The notes under the pieces: model-generated
What the model was told of the DNA's origin: nothing
Seen by the model: only the letters and a program-made list of their open reading frames with translations
Database searches by the model: none
Made by a program: the position numbers and the translations under genes
Shown: piece by piece, positions 35,720 to 44,378 of the stretch
How the letters are laid out: every line of letters begins with the position of its first letter
Numbering within the stretch: position 1 is the first letter of the stretch
Source of the DNA: DATCMA01 sp036563645
GTDB taxonomy: Bacteria; Actinomycetota; Actinomycetes; Mycobacteriales; Micromonosporaceae
Direction of reading: 5' to 3'
Assembly: GCA_036563645.1 (NCBI GenBank)
Contig: DATCMA010000009.1
Coordinates: forward strand, 9,258 to 73,257
DNA: 64,000 nt

Positions 35720-36144
35720 GATCGTCCCCAATGGAAGATATGTGGGAAACCATCGGGCGCCCCCGTCCCCGCCAAGCCCGCATCTCTTAGGCGAGATATC
35801 TACTCACGTCATGGCTATGGTATCGACGTATCTCAACTAGCGGTAGGAGCGCATCGTCGACATCCCGCGAGGAGAACGCACCAGGTGATCGATCACAACC
35901 ACGGCCACGGCACGGTCATGCTGCCGTGCCAGGCGTCTGGTCCGCCAGAGGCGGCGAAAGCTTACATTTATGACAATGAACTTCACGTCTGGCCCGCCGC
36001 TATTTGTCCAGTCCTCGCCAGCCATCCCACCCACGCGTCCACCAGCGTGAACGAGCTCGGGTGCGCGGACCTCTGCCCCACCGCCAGATCCTCGATTCGG
36101 CCCACGCCGTCCACGATTTCCGTCCTATAGCCATGGCTGCCGCC
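35720..36144. other. Decayed spacer between the toxin cassette and broken immunity genes
   Basis: About 425 bases without an intact gene. Minus-strand 36123-35983 can be read as a short protein-like stretch (EIVDGVGRIEDLAVGQR ... LVDAWVGWLARTGQ), ending at TGA 35983, with no clear start. I cannot place it in a family; it may be a remnant of a cargo gene. A 16-base sequence CCTATAGCCATGGCTG occurs twice, at 36124-36139 and 36144-36159, duplicating the 3' end of the broken immunity gene that follows. Less G/C-rich than the rest of the window. Confidence 0.45.
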
Positions 36145-36629
36145 CTATAGCCATGGCTGAGGGAGCGGGCGACAAGTACGTCCACGACGCAATGCCTCCA
36201 GCTCTCCGACATCGGCCCACCGATCCCCATCGCTGTTCAGCGCCACCTGCCCGCCCAACTTATGCACCACCACCCACTCCCCATTAAGCGCCAGCAGGCC
36301 ATCCCCGGATACGTGTCCAATAACGCCACCACCGCCCGCATCACCAACACCAGGGTGAGGTGGCGAACCTCTACAGCCGACACGTTGTCGAAGCGAAAGG
36401 TCGCGTGAATTCGGTGGGGAAAGCGAAAGTCATCGGTCTCCGTGTACTCGGGATCAGATGGACGAATCCGATAGACAGCAACATCGAGGCCGTCGCGCTT
36501 CACCCACCACAGGCCTATCGGATTCTCCTGATCATCGCAGTCCACCGCCCATCGAGCGCATCAGCCAAGAACGATGCCAACTCGCTGCGAGAATATTCGT
36601 CTCGCCGTAGAGGTCATATTCCTGCGCTA
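36145..36629 (-). pseudogene. Frameshifted SitI3-like immunity gene, copy 3
   Basis: Full-length homology to the intact immunity protein is spread over three frames. It opens as AQEYDLYGETNI with ATA (36629-36627) where ATG is expected. It then needs a shift to read ELASFLADALDG. Another shift gives KRDGLDVAVYRI, FPHRIHATFRF and LVMRAVVALLDTYPG. A one-base loss in the CCGGGGATGG stretch follows, before DGLLALNGEWVVVHKLGGQ and the final PLPQPWL, TAG 36145. Four lesions make it clearly non-functional. Confidence 0.78.
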
Positions 36630-36665
36630 TTTCTGTTCCCGAAGGGTCGTTGTCCTGCCCGGCAG

Positions 36666-37027
36666 CTAGAGCAACAGGTGAGGGAGCGGGCGACCACCGC
36701 GTCCCACGCCGAGCGCCCTCAACTCCGGCAGATACGCCCACTCCTCCCACTCACTGTTCAACGCCACGTGTCCGCTCAGCTCTTGCCGCACGACCTCCTC
36801 ACCGTTGAACAGCAACATCCCATCACCGCAACGACGGTCGAACAGCGACAGCACCGCACGCACCATCAGCACGACATTGACGTCACGCACCACCCGGCGC
36901 ACGTCTCCACCGTGGTCTGGCCCGATGACGGTGCATGCTCAATCAGCCACGACAGGCCGCACTGAATCAGCGCACCGAGCGGAGACGTTGCGCCCTCGGG
37001 CGTCCGCACCACCGGATCGGGTGACAC
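36666..37027 (-). pseudogene. Collapsed second toxin/immunity locus: toxin N-terminus joined to immunity C-terminus
   Basis: From GTG 37027 the minus strand reads SPDPVVRTPEGATSPLGALI then QCGLSWLIEHA. This matches the intact toxin at its N-terminus and at DPLGSLLQYGVAWLIEHV, with about 45 residues missing between. Directly after, in another frame, comes TVIGPDHGGDVRRVVRD, then VNVVLMVRAVLSLF to the end GRPLPHLLL at 36666. This is the immunity protein with about 50 residues missing between VRD and VNVV. The intervening toxin body and nuclease are gone. It is a deletion-fused relic of a second cassette. Confidence 0.7.
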
Positions 37028-37368
37028 CACGCCGCATCACGCGCGCGACCTCGGCCGGACGACGCGCGCACCCGTCGCCCCAATCCGCGCCCGCGGGAGC
37101 CGCTCACCGGTCACGCATCGTATCGATCTGATAACGCCGACATGATACACGCATGCCTGTTACTCAATCGTTATCACCTTCGATACATGTCGTGACATCC
37201 GAATCTTGCGTGGCCCGGCGGACGCGGAATACGTTGCGCGGCACAACAAAAGGGTTCGCACCCGGCGCCGCACCTCGTCGTGCGGCTGCGTCGCCCGGAC
37301 AGCACGCCGGGCGGCGCACCGTCCCGTCTCAAGCGAAGACCGCTCCGATAACCGAAAGGACCCGTGCG
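37028..37368. other. Promoter region of the sugar ABC operon
   Basis: About 340 bases. The part from 37100 to 37200 is A/T-richer (tcgatctgataacgccgac, gataca and ttatcac elements) and is the probable promoter and operator region for the xylF-like gene, possibly bound by the ROK regulator encoded at the operon's end. I see no single convincing operator palindrome. No gene seen. Confidence 0.4.
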
Positions 37369-38457
37369 ATGCGCAGGATCCTCCCCCTCGCCGCCGCCGG
37401 TCTGCTGACCCTCACCAGCGTGGCCGCGTGCGGCGATGACTCCTCTTCGGAAGCCGGCGGCGGCAGAACGCCCAAGATCGGCGTCATCCTGCCGGACAGT
37501 TCGTCCTCGTCGCGCTGGGAAACCGCCGACCGCAAGTACCTCGAAGAAGCCTTCAAAGCCGCCGGTGTGGACTACGTCATCGACAACGCGCAAGGCGACA
37601 AGGCGCGGTTCCAGACCCTCGCCGACCAGATGATCACCGGCGGGGTCACGGTCCTCATGATCGTCAACCTCGACTCCGGCACCGGCAAGGCCGTGCTCGA
37701 CAAGGCCAAGTCGCAGGGGGTCGCGACTATCGACTACGACCGGCTGACCCTCGGCGGCTCGGCCGAGTACTACGTCAGCTTCGACAACGAGGCCGTCGGC
37801 CGCTTGCAGGGTGAGGGCCTGGTCAAGTGCCTGACCGACAAGGGCGCCAAGAACCCGGTGGTCGCGTACCTCAATGGTTCGCCGACGGACAACAACGCCA
37901 CGCTCTTCCGCAACGGCTACGACTCGGTGCTCAAGCCGAAGTTCGACTCGAAGGAGTACGTCAAGGGCCCCGAGCAGTCCGTGCCGAACTGGGACGGCGG
38001 CCAAGCCACCACGATCTTCGAGCAGATGCTCACCCAGACCGGCGGCAAGATCGACGGCGTGCTCGCCGCGAACGACACCCTCGGCAACGCGGCGATCGCC
38101 GTGCTGAGGAAGAACAAGCTCAACGGCAAGGTGCCGGTCACCGGCCAGGACGCCACCGTCCAGGGTCTGCAGAACATCCTCATCGGCGACCAGTGCATGA
38201 CGGTCTACAAGGCGATCAAGAAGGAGGCGGAGGCCGCCGCCGAGCTGGCGATCGCCCTGGCCAAGGGTGAGAAGAAGGAGACCTCCCAGACGGTCCGGGA
38301 CCCGGAGGGCAACCGGGATGTCCCCGCCGTGCTGCTGACCCCGCAGGCCATCTTCAAGGAGAACGTCAAGGACGTCGTCGCCGACGGCTTCGTCACCAAG
38401 GAAGAGCTCTGCACGAGCGAGTTCGCCAAGGCCTGCGCGGAAGCCGGTATTAGCTGA
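37369..38457 (+). CDS. Sugar ABC transporter substrate-binding lipoprotein (XylF-like)
   Basis: A 362-residue periplasmic-binding-protein-fold lipoprotein (type 1, ribose/xylose class). The signal peptide ends in the lipobox SVAACG, followed by a Ser/Gly linker. KIGVILPDSSSSSRWETADR at the start of the mature part and LAANDTLGNAAIAVLRKN near the hinge are typical of D-xylose-binding proteins. Start ATG 37369 has AAAGGA eight bases upstream. The ligand is probably a pentose, inferred from family likeness and from the ROK regulator. Confidence 0.92.
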   Translation: MRRILPLAAAGLLTLTSVAACGDDSSSEAGGGRTPKIGVILPDSSSSSRWETADRKYLEEAFKAAGVDYVIDNAQGDKARFQTLADQMITGGVTVLMIVNLDSGTGKAVLDKAKSQGVATIDYDRLTLGGSAEYYVSFDNEAVGRLQGEGLVKCLTDKGAKNPVVAYLNGSPTDNNATLFRNGYDSVLKPKFDSKEYVKGPEQSVPNWDGGQATTIFEQMLTQTGGKIDGVLAANDTLGNAAIAVLRKNKLNGKVPVTGQDATVQGLQNILIGDQCMTVYKAIKKEAEAAAELAIALAKGEKKETSQTVRDPEGNRDVPAVLLTPQAIFKENVKDVVADGFVTKEELCTSEFAKACAEAGIS

Positions 38458-38480
38458 CGGGCGCACCACTCCGGCGGTCT

Positions 38481-38526
38481 GCCGTCGGGGCCGTCCCCCT
38501 CATCCCCCCCGGGCGGCCCCGACGGC
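38481..38526 (+). terminator. Intercistronic 13-bp stem-loop after the binding-protein gene
   Basis: GCCGTCGGGGCCG (38481-38493) is exactly complementary to 38514-38526, with a 20-base C-rich loop and no T-tract. It lies 24 bases after the binding-protein stop and 60 before the ATPase gene. As in the peptide transporter above, it probably skews expression toward the binding protein. Confidence 0.65.
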
Positions 38527-38586
38527 CCACCCGGCCCACCGCTGGCGCGCCCTCGTAGTGGGAGACCCCGTAGAGGAGATCCACCC

Positions 38587-39399
38587 GTGTCCGCGACACC
38601 TTTGCTTGAGCTGCGCGGGATCAACAAGAGCTTCGGTCCCGTCCACGTGCTGCGTGACGTCGACTTCGTGGCCTACCCCGGCGAGGTCACCGCTCTCGTG
38701 GGCGACAACGGTGCCGGAAAGTCCACATTGGTCAAGTGCATCGCCGGGATCTACCCCATCGACAGTGGGGAGTACTACTTCGAGGGCAAGCGAGTCCACG
38801 TCACCAGCCCGCGCGACGCCGCCGCCCTCGGTATCGAGGTCGTCTATCAAGACCTCGCACTCTGCGACAACCTCGACATCGTCCAGAACATGTTCCTCGG
38901 CCGGGAGAAGCGCTCCGGCCTCTTCCTCGATGAGGAGACCATGGAGCAGCTCGCTGGCGAGACGTTGGCGAGCCTCTCCGTCCGGACGGTCAAGTCCTTG
39001 CGCCAGCGCGTCGCCAGCCTGTCCGGAGGGCAACGCCAGACCGTCGCGATCGCCAAGGCGGTGCTGTGGAACAGCAAGGTCGTCATTCTCGACGAGCCGA
39101 CCGCCGCGCTCGGCGTCGCGCAAACCGCTCAGGTGCTCGAACTAGTCCGCCGGCTCGCGGACAAAGGGCTCGCGGTCATCCTCATCTCCCACAACATGAA
39201 CGACGTCTTCGCCGTCTCAGACCGGATCGCGACCCTCTACCTCGGCCGGATGGCCGCGCAGGTCAAGGCCACAGAGATCAATCACTCGCAAGTCGTCGAA
39301 CTGATCACCTCCGGTCGCAGCGGCGACCTGGGCCTTCCCCCACTCAACGGCGCCGACAGCGACGAGCCGGCGGCTGTCACCCCAGGAGCCGACCAATGA
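38587..39399 (+). CDS. Sugar ABC transporter ATP-binding protein (single-domain, XylG-like)
   Basis: A 270-residue ATPase with Walker A GDNGAGKST, signature LSGGQRQTVAIAKAV, Walker B VVILDEPTAALG and the switch His in LISHNMND. It contains one nucleotide-binding domain, whereas classic XylG/RbsA proteins have two fused, so it should work as a homodimer. Start GTG 38587 with GAGGAG upstream. Its stop overlaps the permease start (ATGA). Confidence 0.93.
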   Translation: MSATPLLELRGINKSFGPVHVLRDVDFVAYPGEVTALVGDNGAGKSTLVKCIAGIYPIDSGEYYFEGKRVHVTSPRDAAALGIEVVYQDLALCDNLDIVQNMFLGREKRSGLFLDEETMEQLAGETLASLSVRTVKSLRQRVASLSGGQRQTVAIAKAVLWNSKVVILDEPTAALGVAQTAQVLELVRRLADKGLAVILISHNMNDVFAVSDRIATLYLGRMAAQVKATEINHSQVVELITSGRSGDLGLPPLNGADSDEPAAVTPGADQ

Positions 39400-40655
39400 G
39401 CACGACCACCCCTGTCCGACCGCAGCAACCACTCTCCACACCGACGCCAACCGTCCGCGAATACCTGCGGGACTACGTGCGACGGGTCCGCGGCGGCGAC
39501 CTCGGCGCCCTGCCCGGCGTCCTCGTTCTGGTCCTCCTGACCATCGGGTTCTCGAGCGTGCGGCCCAGCTTCTTCACGGCCGCCAACTTCGCGAACCTGC
39601 TCACTCAGGGCGCCGCGGTCACGCTGATCGCGATGGGGCTCGTCTTCGTCCTCCTGCTCGGGGAGATCGACCTCTCCGCCGGCTTCACCAGCGGGGTGTG
39701 CGCCGCCGTGCTCGCCGTCCTCGTCACCCTGCACGGCTTCCCCTGGTACGTGGCGGTGCTCGCGGCGATCGCCACCGGCGTGCTCATCGGGCTCATGCTC
39801 GGGTCTCTGGTGGCGAAAGTGGGCATCCCGTCGTTCGTGGTGACGCTCGCCGCGTTCCTCGCCTTCCAGGGCGTGGTACTGCTGCTCATCAAGGACGGGA
39901 CGAACATCTCGATCCGCGATGAGGTATTGATCGCGATCGCCAATCGCAACCTGCCGCCCGCCCTGGGCTGGGTGTTCGGCGCGATCGTCGTCGCCGGTTA
40001 CGCGGCCGCCCAGCTCCTGCGGCACCGCGCCCGCCGCAAGCGTGGGCTGACCACCGCGCCGACCGCCATCGTGGCCGCCCGCATCGTCGGGCTCGCGCTC
40101 CTCGTCGGCGTGGCGGTGTACATCCTCAACCTCGAACGCAGCTTCAACACCCTGATCTCGTCGCTCAAAGGCGTCCCGATCGTCGTCCCGCTCATCACGG
40201 TCCTCCTCGTGCTCTGGACCTTCGTGCTCAACCGCACCGCCTACGGCCGGCACGTCTACGCCGTCGGCGGCAACCGGGAAGCGGCACGCCGCGCCGGCAT
40301 CAACGTCGACCGCATCCGCATCTCCGTCTTCGTCATCTGCTCGACGATGGCGGCGATCGGAGGCATCGTGGCGGCGAGCCGGGGCCACTCGGTCGACGCC
40401 AACACCGGCGGCAGCAACGTCCTGCTCTACGCCGTCGGCGCGGCGGTCATCGGCGGGACGAGCCTCTTCGGCGGCAAGGGACGCGTCATCGACGCCATCC
40501 TCGGTGGCGCGGTCGTCGCCGTCATCGACAACGGCATGGCGTTGATGAACGCGAAATCGGGGCACAAGTTCCTCTTCACCGGGCTCGTCCTGCTGCTTGC
40601 CGCGAGCGTCGACGCCCTATCCCGGAAGCGGGCGACCACAACCGGCACCGGATAG
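39396..40655 (+). CDS. Sugar ABC transporter permease (XylH-like)
   Basis: A 419-residue inner-membrane permease of the BPD_transp_2 class with about ten helices. VLLLGEIDLSAGFTSGVCA is the conserved family motif near the third helix. AYGRHVYAVGGNREAARRAGI is the cytoplasmic loop that meets the ATPase. GGTSLFGGKGRVIDAILGG lies near the end. ATG 39396 overlaps the ATPase stop, so expression is coupled. A large basic loop (RHRARRKRG) lies between the middle helices. Confidence 0.94.
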   Translation: MSTTTPVRPQQPLSTPTPTVREYLRDYVRRVRGGDLGALPGVLVLVLLTIGFSSVRPSFFTAANFANLLTQGAAVTLIAMGLVFVLLLGEIDLSAGFTSGVCAAVLAVLVTLHGFPWYVAVLAAIATGVLIGLMLGSLVAKVGIPSFVVTLAAFLAFQGVVLLLIKDGTNISIRDEVLIAIANRNLPPALGWVFGAIVVAGYAAAQLLRHRARRKRGLTTAPTAIVAARIVGLALLVGVAVYILNLERSFNTLISSLKGVPIVVPLITVLLVLWTFVLNRTAYGRHVYAVGGNREAARRAGINVDRIRISVFVICSTMAAIGGIVAASRGHSVDANTGGSNVLLYAVGAAVIGGTSLFGGKGRVIDAILGGAVVAVIDNGMALMNAKSGHKFLFTGLVLLLAASVDALSRKRATTTGTG

Positions 40656-40683
40656 GAGCTCACGGGCAGGGAGTGCGCAGCGC

Positions 40684-41853
40684 ATGCGAGCGGCCCCCCA
40701 TCAGGAGGTCATTCGCCGCCACAACTTGAGCGCTCTCCTGCGGTACGTGCACATCCACGGTGCGGCCACCCGAACGGAGCTCGCGGGCGCGCTCGGCCTC
40801 AACCGCAGCACCATCGGCGCCCTCACCGCCGACCTCACCGCCGCGGGCCTGGTGCGGGAGAGCTCGCCCCGGGAGACCGGCCGGGCTGGACGGCCGTCAC
40901 TGGTCGTCCAGCCCGAATCGGATCGGGTGTACGCGTACGCGGTGAGCATCGAGGTGGATCGGCTGCGCGTCGGACGGGTCGGCCTCGGCGGCAAGGTGTT
41001 GGACGCGCGCGTCGCTCCCCGGCCGCACGGAATGTCCCTTGTCGACAGCGCGCTGATGCTGACCGCGTTCGTCCGGGAGATGCGGGAAGCCGTGCCGACA
41101 CCCTCCCGGTGCGTGGGCAGCGGCATCGCAGTCAGCCGCATGACCCGTGACGCCGACGGCACCGCGCGGCTCACCTCCGAGCTGTCCGACGAAGCCGTTC
41201 ACGTGCTCCGGGCCGAACTCGGCGAGGACCGTCCCGTCGCCGTCGGCACCGTCGCCGCCCTCGCCGCGCGGGCCGAGCACACCCGCGGCGCCGCCGCCGG
41301 GTGCGACAACCTCATCTACCTCCACGGCGACGTCGGCGTCAGCGCGGGGATCATCGCGGGTGGACGGTCGGTGACCGGAGGCGGCTACGGCGGCGAGGTC
41401 GGCCACGTGGTGGTCAACCCCGGTGGTCGGCGGTGCAGCTGCGGGGCGCGCGGCTGCTGGGAGACCGAGATCGGAGAGCACGCCCTGCTCCACGCGGCGG
41501 GCCGCGATGGGCAAACCGGCGTCGGGGCGGTGCTGAGCGTCATCGACGCCGCCAGCCGCGGGGACACCACGGCGCAGGCGGCGCTCCGGCACGTCGGGGA
41601 TTGGCTCGGCCTCGGGGTCGCGAACCTCGTGAATATCTTCAATCCGGAGATGGTCGTCTTCGGCGGCACGCTGCGCCACGTCTACCTCGCCGCCGCCGCC
41701 CAGCTGCGCAGTCGACTCAACGCGACCGCCCTGGCCAGCTGCCGGGAGCAGGTTCGGGTCCGCACCACCGCGCTCGGCGACGACGCGCCCTTGCTGGGCG
41801 CGGCGGAACTCGCGTTCGAGCGGCTCCTCGCGGATCCGTTGGACGTGTCCTGA
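40684..41853 (+). CDS. ROK family transcriptional regulator (XylR-like)
   Basis: A 389-residue regulator. An N-terminal winged helix (ATRTELAGALGLNRSTIGALT) is fused to a ROK sugar-kinase-like domain. The zinc motif CSCGARGCWE (Cys-x-Cys-Gly-x2-Gly-Cys) and the ATPase-type phosphate loop remnants are visible. ROK repressors of this kind bind a sugar and release promoters of the adjacent transporter. It starts at ATG 40684, 28 bases after the permease stop, so it is the last gene of the operon and probably autoregulated. The frame runs upstream into the permease gene, but that is out of phase with it and not used. Confidence 0.93.
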   Translation: MRAAPHQEVIRRHNLSALLRYVHIHGAATRTELAGALGLNRSTIGALTADLTAAGLVRESSPRETGRAGRPSLVVQPESDRVYAYAVSIEVDRLRVGRVGLGGKVLDARVAPRPHGMSLVDSALMLTAFVREMREAVPTPSRCVGSGIAVSRMTRDADGTARLTSELSDEAVHVLRAELGEDRPVAVGTVAALAARAEHTRGAAAGCDNLIYLHGDVGVSAGIIAGGRSVTGGGYGGEVGHVVVNPGGRRCSCGARGCWETEIGEHALLHAAGRDGQTGVGAVLSVIDAASRGDTTAQAALRHVGDWLGLGVANLVNIFNPEMVVFGGTLRHVYLAAAAQLRSRLNATALASCREQVRVRTTALGDDAPLLGAAELAFERLLADPLDVS

Positions 41854-41904
41854 ACCGCCGCCGGCCAAGCCCTTGCCGCACGCCGACGCGCGCCCCTGCG
41901 CGCC

Positions 41905-42171
41905 TCAGCGGTCGACCTGGGTGAACTCCCACGTGTGCGGCGAGCGGGCCACCAGCCGGGTCGGCGGCTCCGGCATCGGCAGCGGGGCACCCCGCCACTT
42001 GGAGACGACCACCACGCGGTGATCCGTCGACGAGAACACTTCGCTGGAGATGTGCGCCGGGTGGTGCTCGATCTGCGGCAACGCGGTGTCACACACCCAC
42101 GCGAGGAGGTCCGCAAAACCTCGCGGCTCGGCCCGTACCTCCCACATTCGCACGATCACGTGCCCGGACAT
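41905..42171 (-). CDS. Small ABM-like (antibiotic biosynthesis monooxygenase fold) protein
   Basis: An 88-residue protein starting MSGHVIVRMWEV. The strand-helix pattern, with the conserved-looking HISSEVFSS and HRVVVVSKWRG, resembles the dimeric alpha/beta-barrel ABM fold, which includes heme-degrading and quinol-oxidising proteins; the assignment is tentative. Its ATG shares one base with the tsaD stop (TAATG), so it is translationally coupled to tsaD. A role in t6A modification is not implied by this alone. Confidence 0.65.
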   Translation of the reverse strand: MSGHVIVRMWEVRAEPRGFADLLAWVCDTALPQIEHHPAHISSEVFSSTDHRVVVVSKWRGAPLPMPEPPTRLVARSPHTWEFTQVDR

Positions 42172-43217
42172 TACACGCTCACCACCGTCAGCGGCATGGC
42201 GGAGTCCGCCGGTAGGTCGAGCCGACTCGGCGTGACGCCGGCCGACACGAGGTGCGCGCCGAGCGCGGCCACCATCGCCCCATTGTCGGTGCAGAGCCGC
42301 GGGCGGGGCACCCGGACGCGGATGCCGTGCCGTTCGGCCCGTTGCTCCGCGAGCGCCCGCAAGCGGGAATTCGCCGCCACCCCACCGCCGATGAGCAACG
42401 TGTCGATGCCGTACGTCCGGCACGCGTCGATCGCCTTCGCGGTCAGCACGTCGCAGACCGCCTCCTGGAAGGAGGCCGCCACGTCGGCGACCGGCACCGG
42501 CTCCCCCGCCCGTTCCCGCGCCTCCACCCAGCGGGCGACCGCGGTCTTGAGACCGGAGAACGAGAAGTCGAAACGGTGCGCCGCGAGATCCTTCGGCGCG
42601 GTCAACCCGCGCGGGAAGGGAATCGCCTCCGGGTCCCCCTCACGCGCGGCCCGATCGATCGGCGGGCCGCCGGGGAACGGCAACCCCAGCAGGCGAGCGA
42701 CCTTGTCGAACGCCTCACCCGCGGCGTCGTCGATCGTCGACCCCAAGGGGGTCACGCCGCGCGCGAGGTCGTCGACCCGCAGCAGGGAGGAGTGGCCGCC
42801 GGAGACCAGCAGGGCGATCGCGGGTTCCGTGAGCGGGCCATGCTCCAATGTGTCCACCGCGACGTGCGCGGCCAGGTGGTTGACCCCGTAGACCGGCTTG
42901 TCGGCCGCGAGGGCGTAGCCCTTGGCGGCGGCGACCCCGACCAGCAGCGCGCCGGCGAGGCCGGGCCCGGCGGTCACCGCGATCGCGTCGATGTCGGCGA
43001 GGGTCACGTTGGCCTCGTCGAGCGCGCGCTGCATCGTCGGGACGATCGCCTCCAGATGCGCGCGACTCGCGACCTCCGGCACCACACCGCCGAATCGAGC
43101 GTGTTCCTCCACACTGGAGGCCACCACGTCGGCGAGCAGGGTGTGCCCCCGGACGATACCGACGCCGGTTTCGTCACAGGAGGTTTCAATCCCGAGCACC
43201 AGCGGCTCATCGCTCAT
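42171..43217 (-). CDS. tsaD: tRNA N6-adenosine threonylcarbamoyltransferase
   Basis: A 348-residue catalytic subunit of the TsaBDE complex that places threonylcarbamoyl on A37 of ANN-decoding tRNAs. It shows LGIETSCDETGV, the metal-binding VNHLAAHVA (His-x3-His), LVSGGHSSL, and the late LLIGGGVAANSRLR and TDNGAM. Start ATG 43217 overlaps the rimI stop. It is encoded with tsaB and tsaE in the same run. Confidence 0.97.
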   Translation of the reverse strand: MSDEPLVLGIETSCDETGVGIVRGHTLLADVVASSVEEHARFGGVVPEVASRAHLEAIVPTMQRALDEANVTLADIDAIAVTAGPGLAGALLVGVAAAKGYALAADKPVYGVNHLAAHVAVDTLEHGPLTEPAIALLVSGGHSSLLRVDDLARGVTPLGSTIDDAAGEAFDKVARLLGLPFPGGPPIDRAAREGDPEAIPFPRGLTAPKDLAAHRFDFSFSGLKTAVARWVEARERAGEPVPVADVAASFQEAVCDVLTAKAIDACRTYGIDTLLIGGGVAANSRLRALAEQRAERHGIRVRVPRPRLCTDNGAMVAALGAHLVSAGVTPSRLDLPADSAMPLTVVSV

Positions 43218-43680
43218 GCGGCAGCATTCCCCTTCTCGCGTCGTCCAACCAGCACCGCATGACCAACGCGTCGGTGTTGCTCGGCTGGTAGTAGCCGCGC
43301 CGCACGCCCACCGGCTCGAACCCGTAGCGGGCGTAGAGCCGCTGGGCCGGTGCGTTGTCCACCGCCACCTCCAACAGCACGGAGGTGGCACCGCGGCGGG
43401 CCGCTTCCGCGAGCAGGTCCTCGAGCAACGCCCGCCCGATCCCACGGCGTTGGACGTCCCGACGCACCCCGATGTTCTGTACCCATGCCTCCGGCGCCTG
43501 CACGGTGAGCCCGGCGTAGCCCACCACCGCGCCGGAGTCGTCACACGCGACGATGTAGTAGTTGCCGGCGGCGAGCTCGTTCCAGAACATCGCCGCGGAC
43601 CACTGCTCGGCGCCGAACAGGTCCGCCTCGATCGGCATGACCTCGTCGATGTGCCACCAGCGGAAGCGGGTGAGCCTCAT
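43207..43680 (-). CDS. rimI: Ribosomal protein S18-alanine N-acetyltransferase
   Basis: A 157-residue GNAT acetyltransferase. The acetyl-CoA-binding motif is VRRDVQRRGIGRALLEDL, preceded by the beta-4 strand WVQNIGV. LLEVAVDNAPAQRLYARYGFEPVG (in parts AQRLYARYGFEPVG) is the RimI hallmark. It starts at ATG 43680, overlapping tsaB by four bases. The tsaB-rimI-tsaD order is widely conserved. Confidence 0.95.
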   Translation of the reverse strand: MRLTRFRWWHIDEVMPIEADLFGAEQWSAAMFWNELAAGNYYIVACDDSGAVVGYAGLTVQAPEAWVQNIGVRRDVQRRGIGRALLEDLLAEAARRGATSVLLEVAVDNAPAQRLYARYGFEPVGVRRGYYQPSNTDALVMRCWLDDARRGMLPHER

Positions 43681-44369
43681 TGCAGGACCGGTTTCCGGCT
43701 CGTGGGAACCTCCGCGTCCGGACGCCGGAGGTAGAGGGGGGTGAGGGGCTCACCGGGCGCCTTCGTGCGGATCCGCTCCGCGGCGAGGCGAACGAGGGCT
43801 TCCGCGGGTGGGTAACGCGGTTCCTCCCACACCGGAAGGCCGAGGACGTCGGCGTACCGGTGGGCGCCATCGCCGACCGCCGCACTGACTCCCCACTCGG
43901 CAGCGCGCGCGGCGACCACGGCGGGCCGGTCCACCGCGGGGTCGGTCACCCGCTGCCCGTCCGCGTACACCGCCCAGTAGACCTCGCGGCGACGCGCGTC
44001 CGTGGCGACCAGGATCCGCGCCGGCGCGTCCGCCGGTGCCGCGCGGCTGGCGGCCCAACCGATCGCGTCCAGGGAGCAGACCCCGTACGTCGGCACACCG
44101 ACCGCGTGCCCGATGCTGGCCGCGGTGACCAGGCCTACCCGCAGCCCGGTGAACGGCCCCGGCCCTACCCCGGCGACGACCGCGGTGAGGTCCGTCGGCC
44201 GCGCCCCAGCCTCGGCGAGCACGTCGGCGACCGCGGGCGCGAGCAGCTCGCCGTGGGCTCGGGAGTCGACCGCGCATCGGTGGGCACGCAGGACAACGTC
44301 CCCGGTGGTCACCTGCGCGATCGCCGCGGTGATCGCCGGAGTTGAGGAGTCCACCGCCAGTACGAGCAC
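43677..44369 (-). CDS. tsaB: tRNA threonylcarbamoyladenosine biosynthesis protein TsaB
   Basis: A 230-residue ASKHA-fold partner of TsaD. It opens with LVLAVDSSTPAITAAIA and has the conserved VVAGVGPGPFTGLRVGL. The C-terminal half is variable, as usual. It starts at ATG 44369, ten bases after the ung stop, and overlaps rimI. Confidence 0.94.
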   Translation of the reverse strand: MLVLAVDSSTPAITAAIAQVTTGDVVLRAHRCAVDSRAHGELLAPAVADVLAEAGARPTDLTAVVAGVGPGPFTGLRVGLVTAASIGHAVGVPTYGVCSLDAIGWAASRAAPADAPARILVATDARRREVYWAVYADGQRVTDPAVDRPAVVAARAAEWGVSAAVGDGAHRYADVLGLPVWEEPRYPPAEALVRLAAERIRTKAPGEPLTPLYLRRPDAEVPTSRKPVLQ

Positions 44370-44378
44370 GGTAAGACC

